Assembly (NCBI GenBank): GCA_017549105.1
Contig: JAFYVN010000006.1
Location: 1-64,000, forward strand
Direction of reading: 5' to 3'
Length of the DNA stretch: 64,000 nt
Source of the DNA: Clostridia bacterium
GTDB lineage: Bacteria > Bacillota > Clostridia > Oscillospirales > Acutalibacteraceae
Positions 31,759 to 40,639 of this stretch are shown one piece after another. How positions within the stretch are numbered: the stretch's first letter is position 1; every line of letters starts with the position of its first letter. The position numbers and the translations under genes were made by a program. Under the pieces are notes generated by a model. The model worked only from the letters and a program-made list of their open reading frames with translations. It was not told where the DNA came from and made no database searches.

Positions 31759-34152
31759 ATGAATTCATTCGATAAACACGCAAAGTCAATAGAATTTGAC
31801 AAGGTGCTTGAGAGGCTTGCGGAATTCACAAGCTGTGACGATGCCCGATATAATGCGCTTCATCTCAAGCCCGAAAGCAACCTTGACCTTGCAAGGGCTT
31901 TGCTCAGTCAGACTGCAGATGCACACATGCTTCTTGCACGTTTCGGAGGACCTTCCTTCGGCGGTCTAAAAAACGTAAACAATGCACTCAGCCGTGCAAA
32001 TGCGGGAAGTGTTCTTAACACAAGGGAGCTTCTTGATATCGGCGGTGTTCTCAGAGTTATCCGTACTCTTTCTCAATGGAGAGCATCGAATGCAGGGGTT
32101 CAGAGCGTTCTTGATCCTCTTTTTAACGCACTCTCTCCCAACAAATTTCTTGAAACAGCAATTTTTAACGCAATTATCTCCGAAGAAGAAATTTCAGATA
32201 ATGCATCCCCCACCCTTGCTGATATCAGACGCAAAATACGCCGTCAGGAAGCAAAGGTCAGAGAACAGCTTGAAAAGTTCTCACGTTCCCAGGTGCATTC
32301 GAAATACCTTCAGGAAAACATTATCACTCAGCGTAACGGAAGATATGTTGTTCCCGTCAAAAACGAATACCGCAATGAGGTGGCAGGTCTTGTTCACGAC
32401 ACATCGGCAAGCGGTGCAACGGTTTTTATCGAACCGATGGCAGTTGTTGAGGCAAACAATGAAATCCGTGTTCTTCAGACAAAAGAACGTGAAGAAATTG
32501 AACGCATTCTTGCAGAACTTTCTGCCGCCGCAGGCGATTTTGCCCAGAGCATAAAAGACAGCTACGAATGCGCATTGGAACTCAATCTTATCTTTGCAAA
32601 AGCGCAGTATGCTTATAAAATCAAAGCCGCTCCCCCGATTCTCAATGATAAAGGAATCGTCAATCTCCGTGCGGCAAGACATCCGCTGATTGACCCGAAA
32701 AAAGTCGTGCCCGTTGACATTATACTCGGCAAGGATTTTGATACTCTTGTTATTACCGGACCAAATACAGGCGGTAAAACCGTTTCAATCAAAACTCTCG
32801 GACTTCTTTCAATGATGGCGATGTGCGGACTTATGATACCCGCAGGCGACAGAAGCGAAATTTCCGTATTTGATAAAATTCTTTCGGATATCGGTGATGA
32901 ACAGTCAATCGAACAGTCGCTTTCAACTTTTTCTGCACATATGACAACCATCATTGATATTTTCAACGAAGCCGACGAAAAGAGTCTTATTCTCATAGAC
33001 GAGCTCGGTGCAGGTACAGACCCTGTTGAAGGTGCGGCGCTTGCAATCGCAATTCTCGAATCGCTCCATTTCAAAGGTGCAAAAATCGCCGCAACAACTC
33101 ACTATGCGGAACTTAAAGCGTATGCACTCGAAACTCCGAGGGTTGAAAACGGATGCTGCGAATTTGACGTTGCCACTCTCCGTCCGACATACAGACTTCT
33201 TATCGGTGTACCCGGCAAATCAAACGCACTTGCAATCAGCGAAAAGCTCGGTCTTGATATGTCCGTTATCAACAGGGCAACAGAGCTTGTTTCAAGCGAA
33301 AACAAGGCATTTGAGAACGTAGTTGACAAGCTCGAAGAAACCCGTCGCCGTATGGAAGATGAATACGGTCGTGCAAAACAGCTTTCCGATAAAGCCGACA
33401 AAGAAAAAGCAGATGCAGAAAAACTCAAAGAAGAAATTGCAGCTCTGCGTGAAAAAGAACTTGAAAAAGCAAGATCGCAGGCTCTTAAGGTTGTTGACCA
33501 GGCAAAGCGTGAAGCTTATGCGCTTATGCAGGAGCTCGACAAGCTCAAAAAAGAACAGCAGAAAACAAAGAATGCCGCAGAACTTGCAAGACGTGCAAAA
33601 TCACTTGTCAGAAAAGGTATTGAATCCATCGACTCTGCTGCCGACCCGATTATCGGCATAGAGGATGATGACAAAGATTATGTGCTCCCCCGTCCGCTTG
33701 TTACCGGTGATACGGTTATTATCCGTGACATTGCCAAAACAGCAAAAGTTCTTTCACCTGCCGATAAAAACGGTAATGTTGAAGTTCAGGCAGGCTCAAT
33801 CAAAACAAGAGTCAAGCTTTCTAACCTCAAACTCTGCGAAAACGTTCCCAAGAAAAAAGAAACAAAATCAACCGCAAGACTTCAGGGTGACGGAAGACTG
33901 AATATGGCAGCTTCAACCAGACTTGACCTCAGAGGTATGACCGTTGATGACTGCCTTATCGAACTCGACAGATTCATAGATATGGGTCTTCGAACCGGAC
34001 TCAACGAGTTCACCGTTGTTCACGGAAAGGGTACGGGCGCACTCAGAACCGCAGTCACCCGTTATCTTAAGGCTTCTCCATACGTCAAATCAAGCAGACT
34101 CGGCCTTTACGGTGAAGGTGAAGACGGCGTAACAATTGTTGTTTTGAAGTGA
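31759..34152 (+). CDS. mutS2: MutS2 family ATPase/endonuclease
   Basis: 797 residues. N-terminal core of MutS type without the mismatch-recognition domain; Walker A TGPNTGGKTVSIKTLGL near residue 335; Walker B SLILIDELGAGTDPVEGAAL; signature STFSAHMTTI. A charged coiled coil runs over about 520-640 (many Lys/Glu/Arg). The C-terminal Smr domain (about 720-797) has LDLRGMTVDDCLIELDRFID and VVHGKGTGALR, the nuclease motifs. MutS2 acts in suppression of recombination or in ribosome-collision rescue, depending on species; it does not act in mismatch repair. Last gene of the plus-strand run from 27033. Confidence 0.95.
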   Translation: MNSFDKHAKSIEFDKVLERLAEFTSCDDARYNALHLKPESNLDLARALLSQTADAHMLLARFGGPSFGGLKNVNNALSRANAGSVLNTRELLDIGGVLRVIRTLSQWRASNAGVQSVLDPLFNALSPNKFLETAIFNAIISEEEISDNASPTLADIRRKIRRQEAKVREQLEKFSRSQVHSKYLQENIITQRNGRYVVPVKNEYRNEVAGLVHDTSASGATVFIEPMAVVEANNEIRVLQTKEREEIERILAELSAAAGDFAQSIKDSYECALELNLIFAKAQYAYKIKAAPPILNDKGIVNLRAARHPLIDPKKVVPVDIILGKDFDTLVITGPNTGGKTVSIKTLGLLSMMAMCGLMIPAGDRSEISVFDKILSDIGDEQSIEQSLSTFSAHMTTIIDIFNEADEKSLILIDELGAGTDPVEGAALAIAILESLHFKGAKIAATTHYAELKAYALETPRVENGCCEFDVATLRPTYRLLIGVPGKSNALAISEKLGLDMSVINRATELVSSENKAFENVVDKLEETRRRMEDEYGRAKQLSDKADKEKADAEKLKEEIAALREKELEKARSQALKVVDQAKREAYALMQELDKLKKEQQKTKNAAELARRAKSLVRKGIESIDSAADPIIGIEDDDKDYVLPRPLVTGDTVIIRDIAKTAKVLSPADKNGNVEVQAGSIKTRVKLSNLKLCENVPKKKETKSTARLQGDGRLNMAASTRLDLRGMTVDDCLIELDRFIDMGLRTGLNEFTVVHGKGTGALRTAVTRYLKASPYVKSSRLGLYGEGEDGVTIVVLK

Positions 34153-34155
34153 TTT

Positions 34156-34178
34156 TGTAAAGGTGTATTGCTTTACAG
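34156..34178 (+). other. Small hairpin after mutS2
   Basis: TGTAAAG (34156-34162) and CTTTACA (34171-34177) form a 7-bp stem with an 8-nt loop, 4 nt after the stop codon. No T-run follows, so it is not a clear terminator. Its sequence resembles the core of the hairpin at 34384-34413. Confidence 0.4.
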
Positions 34179-34351
34179 CAACTGAACACCGGCTGCGTGT
34201 AAAAAAGTTTTCCACTTTATGAATGTGAAAAAGTGGATACATCTTGTGTTTTGAACCGATTTTTTCCACAATCTATGGTTTTTTCCACGTCTTTTTGGAT
34301 AAAAAGTGAGAAAAAGGTGAAAAAGTCGTGAAAATCGGTCAAAATTAACAC

Positions 34352-34380
34352 TTGACATATGCTTTAATATTTAGTATAAT
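34352..34380 (+). promoter_or_regulatory. Consensus promoter of the ylxM-ffh operon
   Basis: TTGACA (34352-34357), a 17-bp spacer and TATAAT (34375-34380): a perfect sigma-A promoter, about 140 nt upstream of ylxM. Confidence 0.9.
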
Positions 34381-34383
34381 ATC

Positions 34384-34480
34384 GACCTGTAAAGCGGATT
34401 TGCTTTACAGGTCAGCTTTTTTCGGAGTTAAGATTCTCCGGCATTTTTACGTCGGAGGTTCTTTATTTTTGCCTTAACGG
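34384..34480 (+). promoter_or_regulatory. Structured leader with early terminator hairpin upstream of ylxM
   Basis: A perfect 12-bp stem, GACCTGTAAAGC (34384-34395) with GCTTTACAGGTC (34402-34413), is followed by AGCTTTTTT, right at the expected transcription start. Then CGGAG (34423-34427), CTCCG (34436-34440) and CGGAG (34453-34457) can form two mutually exclusive hairpins; GTTAAG (34427-34432) can also pair with CTTAAC (34473-34478). The layout looks like an attenuator or structured 5' region. No known riboswitch class was recognised. Confidence 0.5.
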
Positions 34481-34519
34481 CATAAAAACAAATGATTTTC
34501 AGAGAAGGGAGGGTCAGAA

Positions 34520-34885
34520 GTGGCAAAGAATTATGAAATGGCAGTGCTGATAGATTTCTACGGTGAAATGCTCACCGCCAAGCAGCGTGATTTTTTGGAA
34601 TACTACTATAACGATGACCTTTCGCTCTCCGAAATTGCAGAAAACGAAGGCATAACCCGTCAGGGTGTGCGTGATGCAATAAAACGTGCGGAAACCCAGC
34701 TCCAGGAGATGGAAAGCCGTCTCGGCGTTGCAAAGCGATTTGAAGATATGCGACGCAGTCTTGACGAAATCATTGAATGCTCAAATCAGATTTCCGAATA
34801 CAATCTGCGCCACAGCCTTTCAAAAGAAATCAACGATTGCAGCGTGCGTATCAAAGCCGCCGCAATGGCGCTTCTCGAAAGCTGA
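34520..34885 (+). CDS. ylxM: YlxM-type HTH protein (SRP operon)
   Basis: 121 residues, GTG start with GGGAGGG upstream. N-terminal sigma-70 region-4-like helix-turn-helix: LTAKQRDFLEYYYNDDLSLS, then EIAENEGITRQGVRDAIKRA. The C-terminal half is helical. The family (YlxM/p13) is nearly always encoded immediately before ffh, as here (40 nt), and is thought to modulate signal-recognition-particle function. First gene of the operon. Confidence 0.9.
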   Translation: MAKNYEMAVLIDFYGEMLTAKQRDFLEYYYNDDLSLSEIAENEGITRQGVRDAIKRAETQLQEMESRLGVAKRFEDMRRSLDEIIECSNQISEYNLRHSLSKEINDCSVRIKAAAMALLES

Positions 34886-34925
34886 AATACATACATTTAA
34901 TAATATAGTATAAGAGGTGAAACAA

Positions 34926-36287
34926 TTGGCATTTGAAGGTCTTTCAGACAGACTCGAATCTGCGTTTAAAAATCTGCGCAGCAAGGGCAGCCTTACCGAA
35001 GCAGACGTACGCAGTGCGATGCGTGAGGTACGTATGGCTCTGCTTGAAGCTGACGTTAACTATAAAGTTGCCAAGGATTTCACAAACACCGTAACCGAAA
35101 AAGCCATCGGCGAAAAGGTTATGGAAAGTCTCACTCCTTCACAGATGGTTATCAAAATCGTTAAGGAGGAGCTTGTGAGCCTCATGGGCGGTACTCAGAG
35201 CCGCCTTGCGTATGCAAGCCATCCGCCAACAGTTATTCTTATGTGCGGTCTGCAGGGTTCAGGTAAAACAACCCACTGTGCAAAGCTTGCTCTCAAACTC
35301 AAAAAAGAAAACCACCGTCCCCTTCTCGTTGCGTGTGACATCTACCGTCCCGCTGCTATCAAGCAGCTCCAGGTTGTCGGTGAGCAGGTTGGCGCTCCGG
35401 TTTTTGAAATGGGTCAGAGTGACCCCGTCAGGATTGCAAAAGAAGCAATCGCCTACTCAAAGGACCACGGTCACGACTATGTTATTCTTGACACAGCAGG
35501 CCGTCTCCATATAGACGAAGAACTCATGAATGAGCTTAAAGCTGTCAAAGCCGAAGCCAAACCTCACGAAATTCTTCTCGTAGTTGACGCTATGACAGGT
35601 CAGGATGCCGTTAACGTTGCAACATCGTTTGATGAAGCTCTCGGAATCGACGGTTTGATTCTCACAAAGCTTGACGGTGATACCCGAGGCGGTGCCGCTC
35701 TTTCAGCAAGAGCCGTAACCGGTAAGCCCATCAAGTTTGTCGGTATGGGTGAAAAGCTCGACAATCTCGATGCTTTCCATCCCGACAGAATGGCTTCAAG
35801 AATTCTCGGCATGGGCGACGTTCTTTCACTTATCGAAAAAGCTGAAATGGCTATCGATGAAAAGAAAGCGGAAGAGCTTGAGAAAAAGCTTATGCAGAAT
35901 AAGTTCGACCTCAACGACCTTCTTGACCAGTTCGACCAGATTCGCAAGATGGGTTCACTTCAGGATATTCTTGCAATGATTCCCGGAATCGGCAACAAAG
36001 CAAAAGATATCGAGGTTGATGAGCGTAAGTTCGACAGAATGAAGGCTATCATCTATTCGATGACCGAAAAAGAACGCGCTAACCCCGACATAATCAATCC
36101 CTCTCGCAAGAAGAGAATTGCCGCAGGCTGCGGTCAGCCGATTGAAGAGGTCAACAGACTTCTTGCTCAGTTCAGACAGATGCAGAAAATGTTCAAGCAG
36201 ATGGGCGGCAAAAAAGGCGGTAAACGCCGCAGAAAGCAAAAATTCAGAATGCCCCAGGGATTCGATCCCTCGCAGCTCGGAATGTAA
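34926..36287 (+). CDS. ffh: Signal recognition particle GTPase Ffh
   Basis: 453 residues. I chose the TTG at 34926 (GAGGTG 6-7 nt upstream), giving the standard N-terminus AFEGLSDRLESAF; a GTG three codons earlier is part of the ribosome site. N domain about 1-90; G domain with GLQGSGKTTHCAKLA (P-loop), DIYRPAAIKQL, DTAGRLHIDEELM, LTKLDGDTRGGAAL; methionine-rich M domain from about 300 to the end (MQKMFKQMGGKKGGKRRRKQ), which binds the signal peptide and SRP RNA. Cotranslational targeting to the membrane with FtsY. The SRP RNA gene is not in this window. Confidence 0.97.
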   Translation: MAFEGLSDRLESAFKNLRSKGSLTEADVRSAMREVRMALLEADVNYKVAKDFTNTVTEKAIGEKVMESLTPSQMVIKIVKEELVSLMGGTQSRLAYASHPPTVILMCGLQGSGKTTHCAKLALKLKKENHRPLLVACDIYRPAAIKQLQVVGEQVGAPVFEMGQSDPVRIAKEAIAYSKDHGHDYVILDTAGRLHIDEELMNELKAVKAEAKPHEILLVVDAMTGQDAVNVATSFDEALGIDGLILTKLDGDTRGGAALSARAVTGKPIKFVGMGEKLDNLDAFHPDRMASRILGMGDVLSLIEKAEMAIDEKKAEELEKKLMQNKFDLNDLLDQFDQIRKMGSLQDILAMIPGIGNKAKDIEVDERKFDRMKAIIYSMTEKERANPDIINPSRKKRIAAGCGQPIEEVNRLLAQFRQMQKMFKQMGGKKGGKRRRKQKFRMPQGFDPSQLGM

Positions 36288-36349
36288 TACAGCAAAAAGC
36301 TGATACATTATATATTAATTAAGTTTATAATTTTTTGGAGGAATTTAAA

Positions 36350-36592
36350 ATGGCAGTAAAAATCAGACTTCGCCGTATGGGCGCAAAGAAGGCACCTTTC
36401 TATCGTATCGTTGTTGCAGATTCAAGATATCCCCGTGATGGCAGATTCATCGAAGAAATCGGCACATACAACCCCGTTGCAACTCCCACAGAGATTAAGG
36501 TAGACGCTGAAAAGGCAAAGCAGTGGATTGCAAACGGCGCTCAGCCCACAGACACAGTTAAGGCTATCCTCAAGAAGGAAGGCGTTCTTTAA
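36350..36592 (+). CDS. rpsP: 30S ribosomal protein S16
   Basis: 80 residues from the ATG at 36350 (GGAGGAA upstream). N-terminus [20 protein letters not shown] followed by [19 protein letters not shown]: unmistakable S16. Part of the ffh-rpsP-khpA-rimM-trmD order. Confidence 0.97.
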   Translation: MAVKIRLRRMGAKKAPFYRIVVADSRYPRDGRFIEEIGTYNPVATPTEIKVDAEKAKQWIANGAQPTDTVKAILKKEGVL

Positions 36593-36624
36593 TCCTTAAA
36601 GATTAAAGAAAACGAGGTAAACCA

Positions 36625-36858
36625 ATGAAAGATTTACTTGTCAGCATTGCACAGGGTCTTGTTGACGATCCCGCAGCGGTAACAGTTACCGTTGACGAAC
36701 CTGCTGAAGACGGCACAATCGTTTATCACCTCCACGTCGGTGAAGAAGATATGGGCAGAGTTATCGGCAAGCAGGGCAGAATCGCCAAGGCTATCCGCAC
36801 AGTTATGCGTGCGGCAGCAACCCGTCAGAATGCAAGGGTAGTTGTAGAAATTGATTAA
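36625..36858 (+). CDS. khpA: KH-domain RNA-binding protein KhpA
   Basis: 77 residues. Single KH domain with the GxxG-type loop in GRVIGKQGRIAKAIRTVMRA. It matches the KhpA/YlqC family, always located between rpsP and rimM. It binds RNA, usually as a heterodimer with KhpB (Jag), and affects cell elongation in other Firmicutes. Confidence 0.95.
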   Translation: MKDLLVSIAQGLVDDPAAVTVTVDEPAEDGTIVYHLHVGEEDMGRVIGKQGRIAKAIRTVMRAAATRQNARVVVEID

Positions 36859-37372
36859 GAAATTTCTTGAAATCGGAGAAATAGTCGGCACTCACGGCAT
36901 ACGCGGAGAAATGCGTGTTAATCCGTGGTGCGACTCGCCCGATTTTGTATGCAAATTCAAAACCTTATACTACGACAGCACCGGAAGCTGTGCGGCGCAG
37001 ATTAAATCTGCAAGACCGCACGGCAATATTGTTTTACTGTCGGTTTCGGGAATTGACACAGTTGAAGCAGCTCAGAAGATGAGAGGCAAAGTTCTCTATA
37101 TGAAACGAAGCGATGCAAAACTTCCCGATGGCTCCTATTTCATCGCAGAGCTCATCGGTTGCACCGTTTATGATGCTGATAATCCCGAAAAGGTTTACGG
37201 AACTCTTTCCGATGTAAGCGCAACGGGTGCAAATGACGTGTGGCACATCAAAGACGAAAACGGAAAGGAATACCTTATTCCGTCAATCCCCGATGTTGTA
37301 ATTGAAACCGACGTTGCAGCTGACCGTATTGTTATAAGACCGCTGAAAGGTATTTTTGACGATGAGGATTGA
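36851..37372 (+). CDS. rimM: Ribosome maturation factor RimM
   Basis: 173 residues. The TTG at 36851 overlaps the khpA stop by 8 nt; [20 protein letters not shown] follows, the family N-terminus. The C-terminal PRC-barrel has [20 protein letters not shown] and ends [13 protein letters not shown]. It assists maturation of the 30S head together with S19. Translationally coupled on both sides. Confidence 0.95.
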   Translation: MIKKFLEIGEIVGTHGIRGEMRVNPWCDSPDFVCKFKTLYYDSTGSCAAQIKSARPHGNIVLLSVSGIDTVEAAQKMRGKVLYMKRSDAKLPDGSYFIAELIGCTVYDADNPEKVYGTLSDVSATGANDVWHIKDENGKEYLIPSIPDVVIETDVAADRIVIRPLKGIFDDED

Positions 37373-38099
37373 TATTTTAACCCTTTTTCCTGAGATGTGC
37401 GAAAGCGTACTCGGTGAAAGTATTATCGGCAGAGCAAGAGCCAACGGATGCGTTGAAATCAACTGTCACAATATCAGAGACTACACTCTCGATAAGCACA
37501 ACAGAGTTGACGATGCGCCATACGGCGGCGGCACAGGTATGATAATGCAGACTCAACCGATTTATGACTGCTACACTTCTCTTTGTGAAAAAATCGGTGC
37601 AAAACCGCATCTTATCTACCTTTCACCCCAAGGCAAGGTTCTCAATCAGGAGCGTGTAAAAGAGCTTTCACAGCTCGATAACGTCGCTCTCCTCTGCGGA
37701 CACTATGAGGGTATCGACCAGCGTGTTATTGACGAAATCGTTGATGAAGAAATTTCAATAGGCGATTATGTTTTAACCGGAGGCGAGCTTCCCGCACTTA
37801 TCCTTGCCGACAGCATTTCGAGAATGCTGCCCGGAGTTCTTGCAAATGAAGATGCATTCACTCTTGAAAGCCACTATTCGGGGCTTCTTGAGCATCCGCA
37901 ATACACAAGACCCTACGAGTGGCACGGAGAAAAAGTACCCGACGTTCTCATTTCGGGTCATCATGCCAACATTGAAAAATGGCAGCGTGAACAAAGCCTT
38001 AAACGCACTCTCGAACGCAGACCCGATATGCTCAAAAAAGCGGAACTTACCAAAAAAGATAAAGAATATCTCGATAAACTTAAAACCACCGAAGTCTGA
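37362..38099 (+). CDS. trmD: tRNA (guanine37-N1)-methyltransferase
   Basis: 245 residues from the ATG at 37362 ([17 protein letters not shown]), overlapping rimM by 11 nt. SPOUT fold: [15 protein letters not shown], the trefoil-knot SAM site [20 protein letters not shown] and [15 protein letters not shown]. It methylates G37 of tRNAs to prevent frameshifting. rplS, which often follows trmD, is absent here. Confidence 0.97.
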   Translation: MRIDILTLFPEMCESVLGESIIGRARANGCVEINCHNIRDYTLDKHNRVDDAPYGGGTGMIMQTQPIYDCYTSLCEKIGAKPHLIYLSPQGKVLNQERVKELSQLDNVALLCGHYEGIDQRVIDEIVDEEISIGDYVLTGGELPALILADSISRMLPGVLANEDAFTLESHYSGLLEHPQYTRPYEWHGEKVPDVLISGHHANIEKWQREQSLKRTLERRPDMLKKAELTKKDKEYLDKLKTTEV

Positions 38100-38118
38100 C
38101 GACCTCGGTGGTTTTTTC
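38085..38118 (+). terminator. Terminator of the ffh-trmD operon
   Basis: ACCACCGAAGT (38085-38095) pairs with ACCTCGGTGGT (38102-38112) with an internal mismatch; TTTTTTC follows. It sits directly at the end of the convergent TRAP gene. Confidence 0.75.
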
Positions 38119-38119
38119 T

Positions 38120-40111
38120 TTACGCCGCTTTGGCGGATGTTTTGTTTTTGTCTTTTTTCTCGCCGATTTTCTGGAGAATAATGACGAGAGCCATAAGTGC
38201 GATACCGGCAATATCGGTTGTCCAGCCGGGAATAATCATCAACAGACCGCCTGCAAGAGCCATCAGTCTTTCCCATACGGGCATATGCTTGAACATATAG
38301 CCTTCCATGCCTGCGGAAATAATATATATACCGCAGAGAGCTGTTATAACAAGAAGAACGATGTCATACCAAGGCTTGTCAGAGTCGACAATAAGCATTT
38401 CGGGACTGAAAGCGAAGATATAGGGAACGATAAATGCAGTGATTGCAAGACGTGTTGCGGTAACACCTGTTTTCATCGGATTTGACTTCGCAATTGCCGA
38501 ACCCGCATAAGCAGCAAGGGCAACAGGCGGAGTAATATCCGCAACGATACCGAAATAGAAAACAAACATATGAGCCGCAAGAACGGGTATGCTCAGACTT
38601 CTCATAAGGATGGGAGCAACCATCGATGCCATAATAACGTAGTTAGCCGTTGTGGGAACACCCATTCCGAGCACGATGCACATAAGCATAGTGAGTGCAA
38701 GCGCAAAAATCGGATGAACCTGAGCCGCAGACTGAACAAGTGCTGAGAGCACATTTGCAAGACCTGTCTGCTGAACCATAGCTGAAATACAGCCTGCAAC
38801 CGCACAAGCAAGTGCAACACCGATTGCGTTCTTTGTGCCGTTTGCAAGTGACTGGATATAGAGGTTAAATTCAAACTCAAACTTCTTATGTGCAATTGAT
38901 TTAACTGCACCTTCAATAAATTTCACCCCGATTGCAACAAGGATTGCTATAATAGCCGACTTTGCAGGTGAGAATGAATTCATTGCAACAACAAGCGCAA
39001 CAACGGGAAGAAGAAGGTATCCTTTTGTGAACAGAAGCTTGAAGAAGTTGGGAATAGCTTCAGCAGGAAGGCCCTTGAGGCCGAGCTTCTTGGCTTCAAA
39101 ATGAATCATCATAAAGATGCCTGTGAAATAAAGAGCCGCGGGAAGGATAGCTGCAATTGCAATCTGTGAATAAGGCATACCTGTATATTCCGTCATAAGG
39201 AATGCCGCCGCACCCATAATCGGGGGCATAATCTGACCGCCGGTTGATGCCGCCGCTTCAACAGCCGCTGCAAATTCGGGCTTGTAGCCACAACGCTTCA
39301 TTGTGGGGATTGTAACAGAGCCGCTGCCGACTGTGTTTGCAACCGACGAGCCTGAATACATACCTTCCATAGCACTTGAGATAACGGCAACCTTTGCAGG
39401 GCCGCCTGTTGCCTTACCTGCAATTGAGTTTGCAAGGTCAACAAAGAATGCACCGATACCCGACTGCTCAAGGAAGGATGCAAAGATGATAAAAAGAACA
39501 ATAAATGATGCGCAAACGTTGAGAGGTGTACCCGCAATGCCTTCTGTTGTGTAGAAAAGCTTATACATAATAACTCTCAGCGGATTACGGTCAACAACAA
39601 TAAATGCATATGCAATGAATGCTGCCGATACGCAGACAATAGGAAGACCGACAACTCTGCGGCACGCTTCAAAAAGAAGGATTGTGCCGATAATAGCAAT
39701 TACAATATCAACCTCAGTAATTCTTGATGCTCTGTCAACAATTGCCTGACAGTTGATTGCATAGTAGAAAAATGAGCCAGAACCAACAACCGCAAAAATA
39801 TAATCATAAAACGGAACTCGGTTAACTCTCATCTTTTCTTTTTTTCTTACGGGATAAAGAATATAGGCAAAGAAAACGATTATGCCTATAAACAGTGCCA
39901 TCTTCTGTCTTTCCTCCATTGTTCCGGTCCAACCGTCGAACATAACATAGAGAGAAAACAGAACCATAGCGATTTTGATTATTTTCTGAAATATACCTGA
40001 AAAATGGCGTGTGTTCGACTCTTTGTCGAATTCTGCCATGAGTTTGTCAACGTCAATAACTTCATCCTCATCTGGTTGCATACCGATGGGTTTTGTGTTT
40101 ACATCTGACAT
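38120..40111 (-). CDS. Fused TRAP transporter permease (TAXI type)
   Basis: 663 residues with many membrane segments. An N-terminal DctQ-like part (about 40-200, four segments) is fused to a DctM-like large subunit. Visible DctM blocks are GTPLNVCASFIVLFIIFASF, STGGQIMPPIMGAAAFLM and LGMGVPTTANYVIMASMVAP. The C-terminal extra segments are typical of TAXI-TRAP fused permeases. A Na+-coupled secondary importer of an organic acid or amino acid (family knowledge); the solute is unknown. Operon order binding protein, DUF1850, permease. Confidence 0.9.
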   Translation of the reverse strand: MSDVNTKPIGMQPDEDEVIDVDKLMAEFDKESNTRHFSGIFQKIIKIAMVLFSLYVMFDGWTGTMEERQKMALFIGIIVFFAYILYPVRKKEKMRVNRVPFYDYIFAVVGSGSFFYYAINCQAIVDRASRITEVDIVIAIIGTILLFEACRRVVGLPIVCVSAAFIAYAFIVVDRNPLRVIMYKLFYTTEGIAGTPLNVCASFIVLFIIFASFLEQSGIGAFFVDLANSIAGKATGGPAKVAVISSAMEGMYSGSSVANTVGSGSVTIPTMKRCGYKPEFAAAVEAAASTGGQIMPPIMGAAAFLMTEYTGMPYSQIAIAAILPAALYFTGIFMMIHFEAKKLGLKGLPAEAIPNFFKLLFTKGYLLLPVVALVVAMNSFSPAKSAIIAILVAIGVKFIEGAVKSIAHKKFEFEFNLYIQSLANGTKNAIGVALACAVAGCISAMVQQTGLANVLSALVQSAAQVHPIFALALTMLMCIVLGMGVPTTANYVIMASMVAPILMRSLSIPVLAAHMFVFYFGIVADITPPVALAAYAGSAIAKSNPMKTGVTATRLAITAFIVPYIFAFSPEMLIVDSDKPWYDIVLLVITALCGIYIISAGMEGYMFKHMPVWERLMALAGGLLMIIPGWTTDIAGIALMALVIILQKIGEKKDKNKTSAKAA

Positions 40112-40114
40112 TAA

Positions 40115-40639
40115 TCACATTCCTTTCGTCAGAATTTCTCCTGCGGTGCAAATCTCAAAAACCACTTTTGCATTTCTGCCGCAAAGATTTCTGAGACTGA
40201 TTTCCTCACCGCCAAAGGTGAGAATATGGTCGGAAACCGTTCCGACGATATATCTCAAAGGGTCATATGTTGTATCGAACCCTGTGATGACCATATTGCC
40301 TTCGTCATCATAAGTCATTTTCTGATTGCCTTCAAGCGCTGTCTGAACACCTGCGCCGAAAGAACGGTAGGTTGTTGAATACGCACGGATTTCGCCGTTT
40401 TCAATTATGTAAGTATCTTTTACGGGAGTCTGATTGACCGAATGAATAAACTCAACCGAAAACATCAGTCCGTCATCGGCTTTCTCTGTTATGTATCTTT
40501 TCCCGGTTTCTGAATCATACATAACAAGATATTCAGCCGAAAGCATATTTACAGCAAAAGCAGCCGCTGTAATGAATACCATTAGAACGGCTGCTGCGAT
40601 TAACTTTTTTTTGAAGCCGGAAGAATACTTACAGCTCAT
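40115..40639 (-). CDS. DUF1850 protein of the TRAP operon
   Basis: 174 residues. One N-terminal membrane segment (LIAAAVLMVFITAAAFAVNML, about 12-32), then an exported domain with FSVEFIHSVNQTPVKDTYII and FGAGVQTALEGN, matching DUF1850 proteins found next to TAXI-TRAP genes. Start overlaps the stop of the binding-protein gene (TGATG) and the stop lies 3 nt before the permease start. Probably an accessory subunit; role unknown. Confidence 0.8.
   Translation of the reverse strand: MSCKYSSGFKKKLIAAAVLMVFITAAAFAVNMLSAEYLVMYDSETGKRYITEKADDGLMFSVEFIHSVNQTPVKDTYIIENGEIRAYSTTYRSFGAGVQTALEGNQKMTYDDEGNMVITGFDTTYDPLRYIVGTVSDHILTFGGEEISLRNLCGRNAKVVFEICTAGEILTKGM

Noticed and set aside
34153-34519. Possible SRP RNA (4.5S) gene next to ffh, or a replication origin
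   Set aside because: The conserved SRP RNA loop is absent, and there is no dnaA/dnaN context; only a promoter, hairpins and DnaA-box-like words are present.
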